NCBI GenBank assembly: GCA_027484885.1
Contig: JAIXSD010000750.1
Location: forward strand, 1-5,490
Direction: 5' to 3'
Source: Rubrivivax sp.
GTDB lineage: Bacteria > Pseudomonadota > Gammaproteobacteria > Burkholderiales > Burkholderiaceae_C
DNA: 5,490 bases
Both the position numbers and the translations under genes were made by a program. Of the stretch, positions 4,484 to 5,490 are shown piece after piece. Position 1 is the first letter of the stretch; every line of letters starts with the position of its first letter. Under the pieces are notes generated by a model that was not told the DNA's origin, did not search any database, and saw only the letters and a list, made by a program, of their open reading frames with translations.

Positions 4484-5490
4484 ATGGAGCTGCTGCACGC
4501 CCTGCTCGCCCCCCGGCAGGGCCGCATGCTGGCGCCCATCCGCGCGGAAATCTTTGGCCAGCAGCGTTTTGCCCAGCATGGCCGCAGCCTGGCCGCCACC
4601 CACCGGGTGCGCGCGGCCCGCGAACAGCGGCGCGGCCAGACCTTTGTGCCGCGCCTGCGCAGCAATATCGACAGCCTGCGCCAGGCCCATCGCTTCCTGG
4701 CCCGCCAAGCCAGCACCGGCTTCGACATCAGCCCGGCGGCCGAATGGCTGCTGGACAACTTCCACCTGATCGAGGCCCAGCTGCAAGAGGTGCAGCAAGG
4801 CCTGCCGCGGCGCTACTTCCGCGCCCTGCCCGTGCTCAGCGAAGAGCCGCTGGCCGGCCTGCCGCGCGTCTACGGCGTGGCCTGGGCCTGCATCGCCCAC
4901 ACCGACGGCGCCTTCGATGAAGACCTGCTGGTCCATTTCCTGTGCGCCTACCAAGGCGTGCGGCCGCTCAATCTGGGCGAGATCTGGGCCCTGCCCACCA
5001 CCTTGCGCGTGGTGCTGATTGAGAACCTGCGCCGCCTGGCCGAGCGCGTGGCCGGCCAGAAGGCCGCGCGCGAGCTGGCCAACCAGGCTTGTGACCGGAT
5101 TGCCGAGCTCGATGTGGCCACGCTGGAAGCCCAGCGCGCCGCCCTGCAGCAGCGTGGCCTGGATCAGCCTTTCCTGGCGCAGATGGCCCAGCGACTCTTG
5201 CACCGCGCCGAGCCGCTGGATGCGGCGGCCCCCCTGGCCAGCCAGGCCCGCCGCGCCTGGCTGCTGCAAGCCCTGCCCGACCCCGCCGCCGCCCAGCTGC
5301 AACAAGCGGCCGAGCAGACGGCCGACAACCTCAGCGTCAGCAATGCCGTGCATTCCCTGCGCGTGATCGGCGAGGCCGATTGGCCCGAAATCATCGCCCG
5401 CAGCAGCCCGCTGATGCAGCTGTTGCTGGGCTGCGAGAGCTTTGCCGCCGAGCACAGCCGCACCCGCGACCAGACCCTGCATGCCATCGA
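4484..5490 (+). CDS. Cyclic beta-1,2-glucan synthase-like protein (NdvB/ChvB/Cgs family), N-terminal part (runs off right edge)
   Basis: The first 335 residues are visible with no stop. They match the N-terminal region of the very large (often over 2500 residues) cyclic beta-1,2-glucan synthases, which combine a GT84 glucosyltransferase with C-terminal GH94-type phosphorylase-like modules and may be named glucoamylase-family or GH36-type proteins. Landmarks are PIRAEIFG (18-25), AAEWLLDNFHLIEAQL (85-100), LPRRYFRALP (107-116), PRVYGVAWACIAHTDGAFDEDLL (start 127), and the segment from LGEIWALPTTLR (164-175) to IENLRRLAERV (179-189). Known members are inner-membrane enzymes making periplasmic cyclic glucans for osmotic adaptation and host interaction. 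The catalytic and membrane parts lie outside the window, so activity cannot be checked. The ATG at 4484 is three nt after the preceding stop and has no clear ribosome site, suggesting coupling; Met15 (4526) is an alternative start still upstream of the conserved block. Confidence 0.85.
   Translation, partial: MELLHALLAPRQGRMLAPIRAEIFGQQRFAQHGRSLAATHRVRAAREQRRGQTFVPRLRSNIDSLRQAHRFLARQASTGFDISPAAEWLLDNFHLIEAQLQEVQQGLPRRYFRALPVLSEEPLAGLPRVYGVAWACIAHTDGAFDEDLLVHFLCAYQGVRPLNLGEIWALPTTLRVVLIENLRRLAERVAGQKAARELANQACDRIAELDVATLEAQRAALQQRGLDQPFLAQMAQRLLHRAEPLDAAAPLASQARRAWLLQALPDPAAAQLQQAAEQTADNLSVSNAVHSLRVIGEADWPEIIARSSPLMQLLLGCESFAAEHSRTRDQTLHAI

Noticed and set aside
4608..4629. GTGCGC and GCGAACAG half-sites in the glucan synthase gene
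   Set aside because: Half-sites are 8 nt apart instead of 2, so the geometry does not match.
4013..5482. Long antisense open frame opposite the small membrane protein and glucan synthase genes
   Set aside because: Low-complexity Gly/Ala/Gln-rich translation with no family motif. The plus-strand frame carries strongly conserved glucan synthase blocks.

Overview
The window is GC-rich (about two thirds G+C by eye). Its codon use and gene content suggest a betaproteobacterium of the order Burkholderiales, perhaps a Roseateles/Pelomonas/Paucibacter-type or other Comamonadaceae-like genome; that placement is inference. No mobile element, CRISPR array, tRNA or rRNA is visible. Both ends cut through genes.

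Layout. The left part is on the minus strand. Two tandem Crp/Fnr-family regulators, here called regA (1909-1190) and regB (1046-267), are followed 36 nt downstream by the start of a Dps-type mini-ferritin that runs off the left edge. A 289-bp divergent control region (1910-2198) separates them from the plus-strand genes. These are a membrane fatty-acid-hydroxylase/sterol-desaturase family protein (2199-2864), an OmpA-family beta-barrel/peptidoglycan-binding protein (2946-4202), a small one-helix membrane protein (4217-4480), and the first 335 codons of a cyclic beta-1,2-glucan synthase-like protein (NdvB/ChvB/Cgs family) that runs off the right edge. The last three genes are spaced by 14 and 3 nt and look like one operon.

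Main observation. A conserved palindrome, GTNCGC-NN-GCGNAC, usually followed by AGA, occurs once upstream of each transcription unit: dps, regB, regA, the hydroxylase and ompA. Each copy lies at nearly the same distance (22 or 23 nt) from a plausible -10 hexamer, which puts its centre near -41.5. That is the geometry of a class II Crp/Fnr-activated promoter. Two copies are buried in the 3' ends of the preceding genes, where they are translated as V-R-x-R-T-D. The simplest reading is a local regulon controlled by one or both of the encoded Crp/Fnr proteins. It would tie together DNA and iron protection (Dps), lipid modification (hydroxylase) and the envelope (OmpA, cyclic glucan), with autoregulation of the regulators. 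The motif and spacing are read directly from the sequence; the identity of the binding protein and the physiological signal are inferred.
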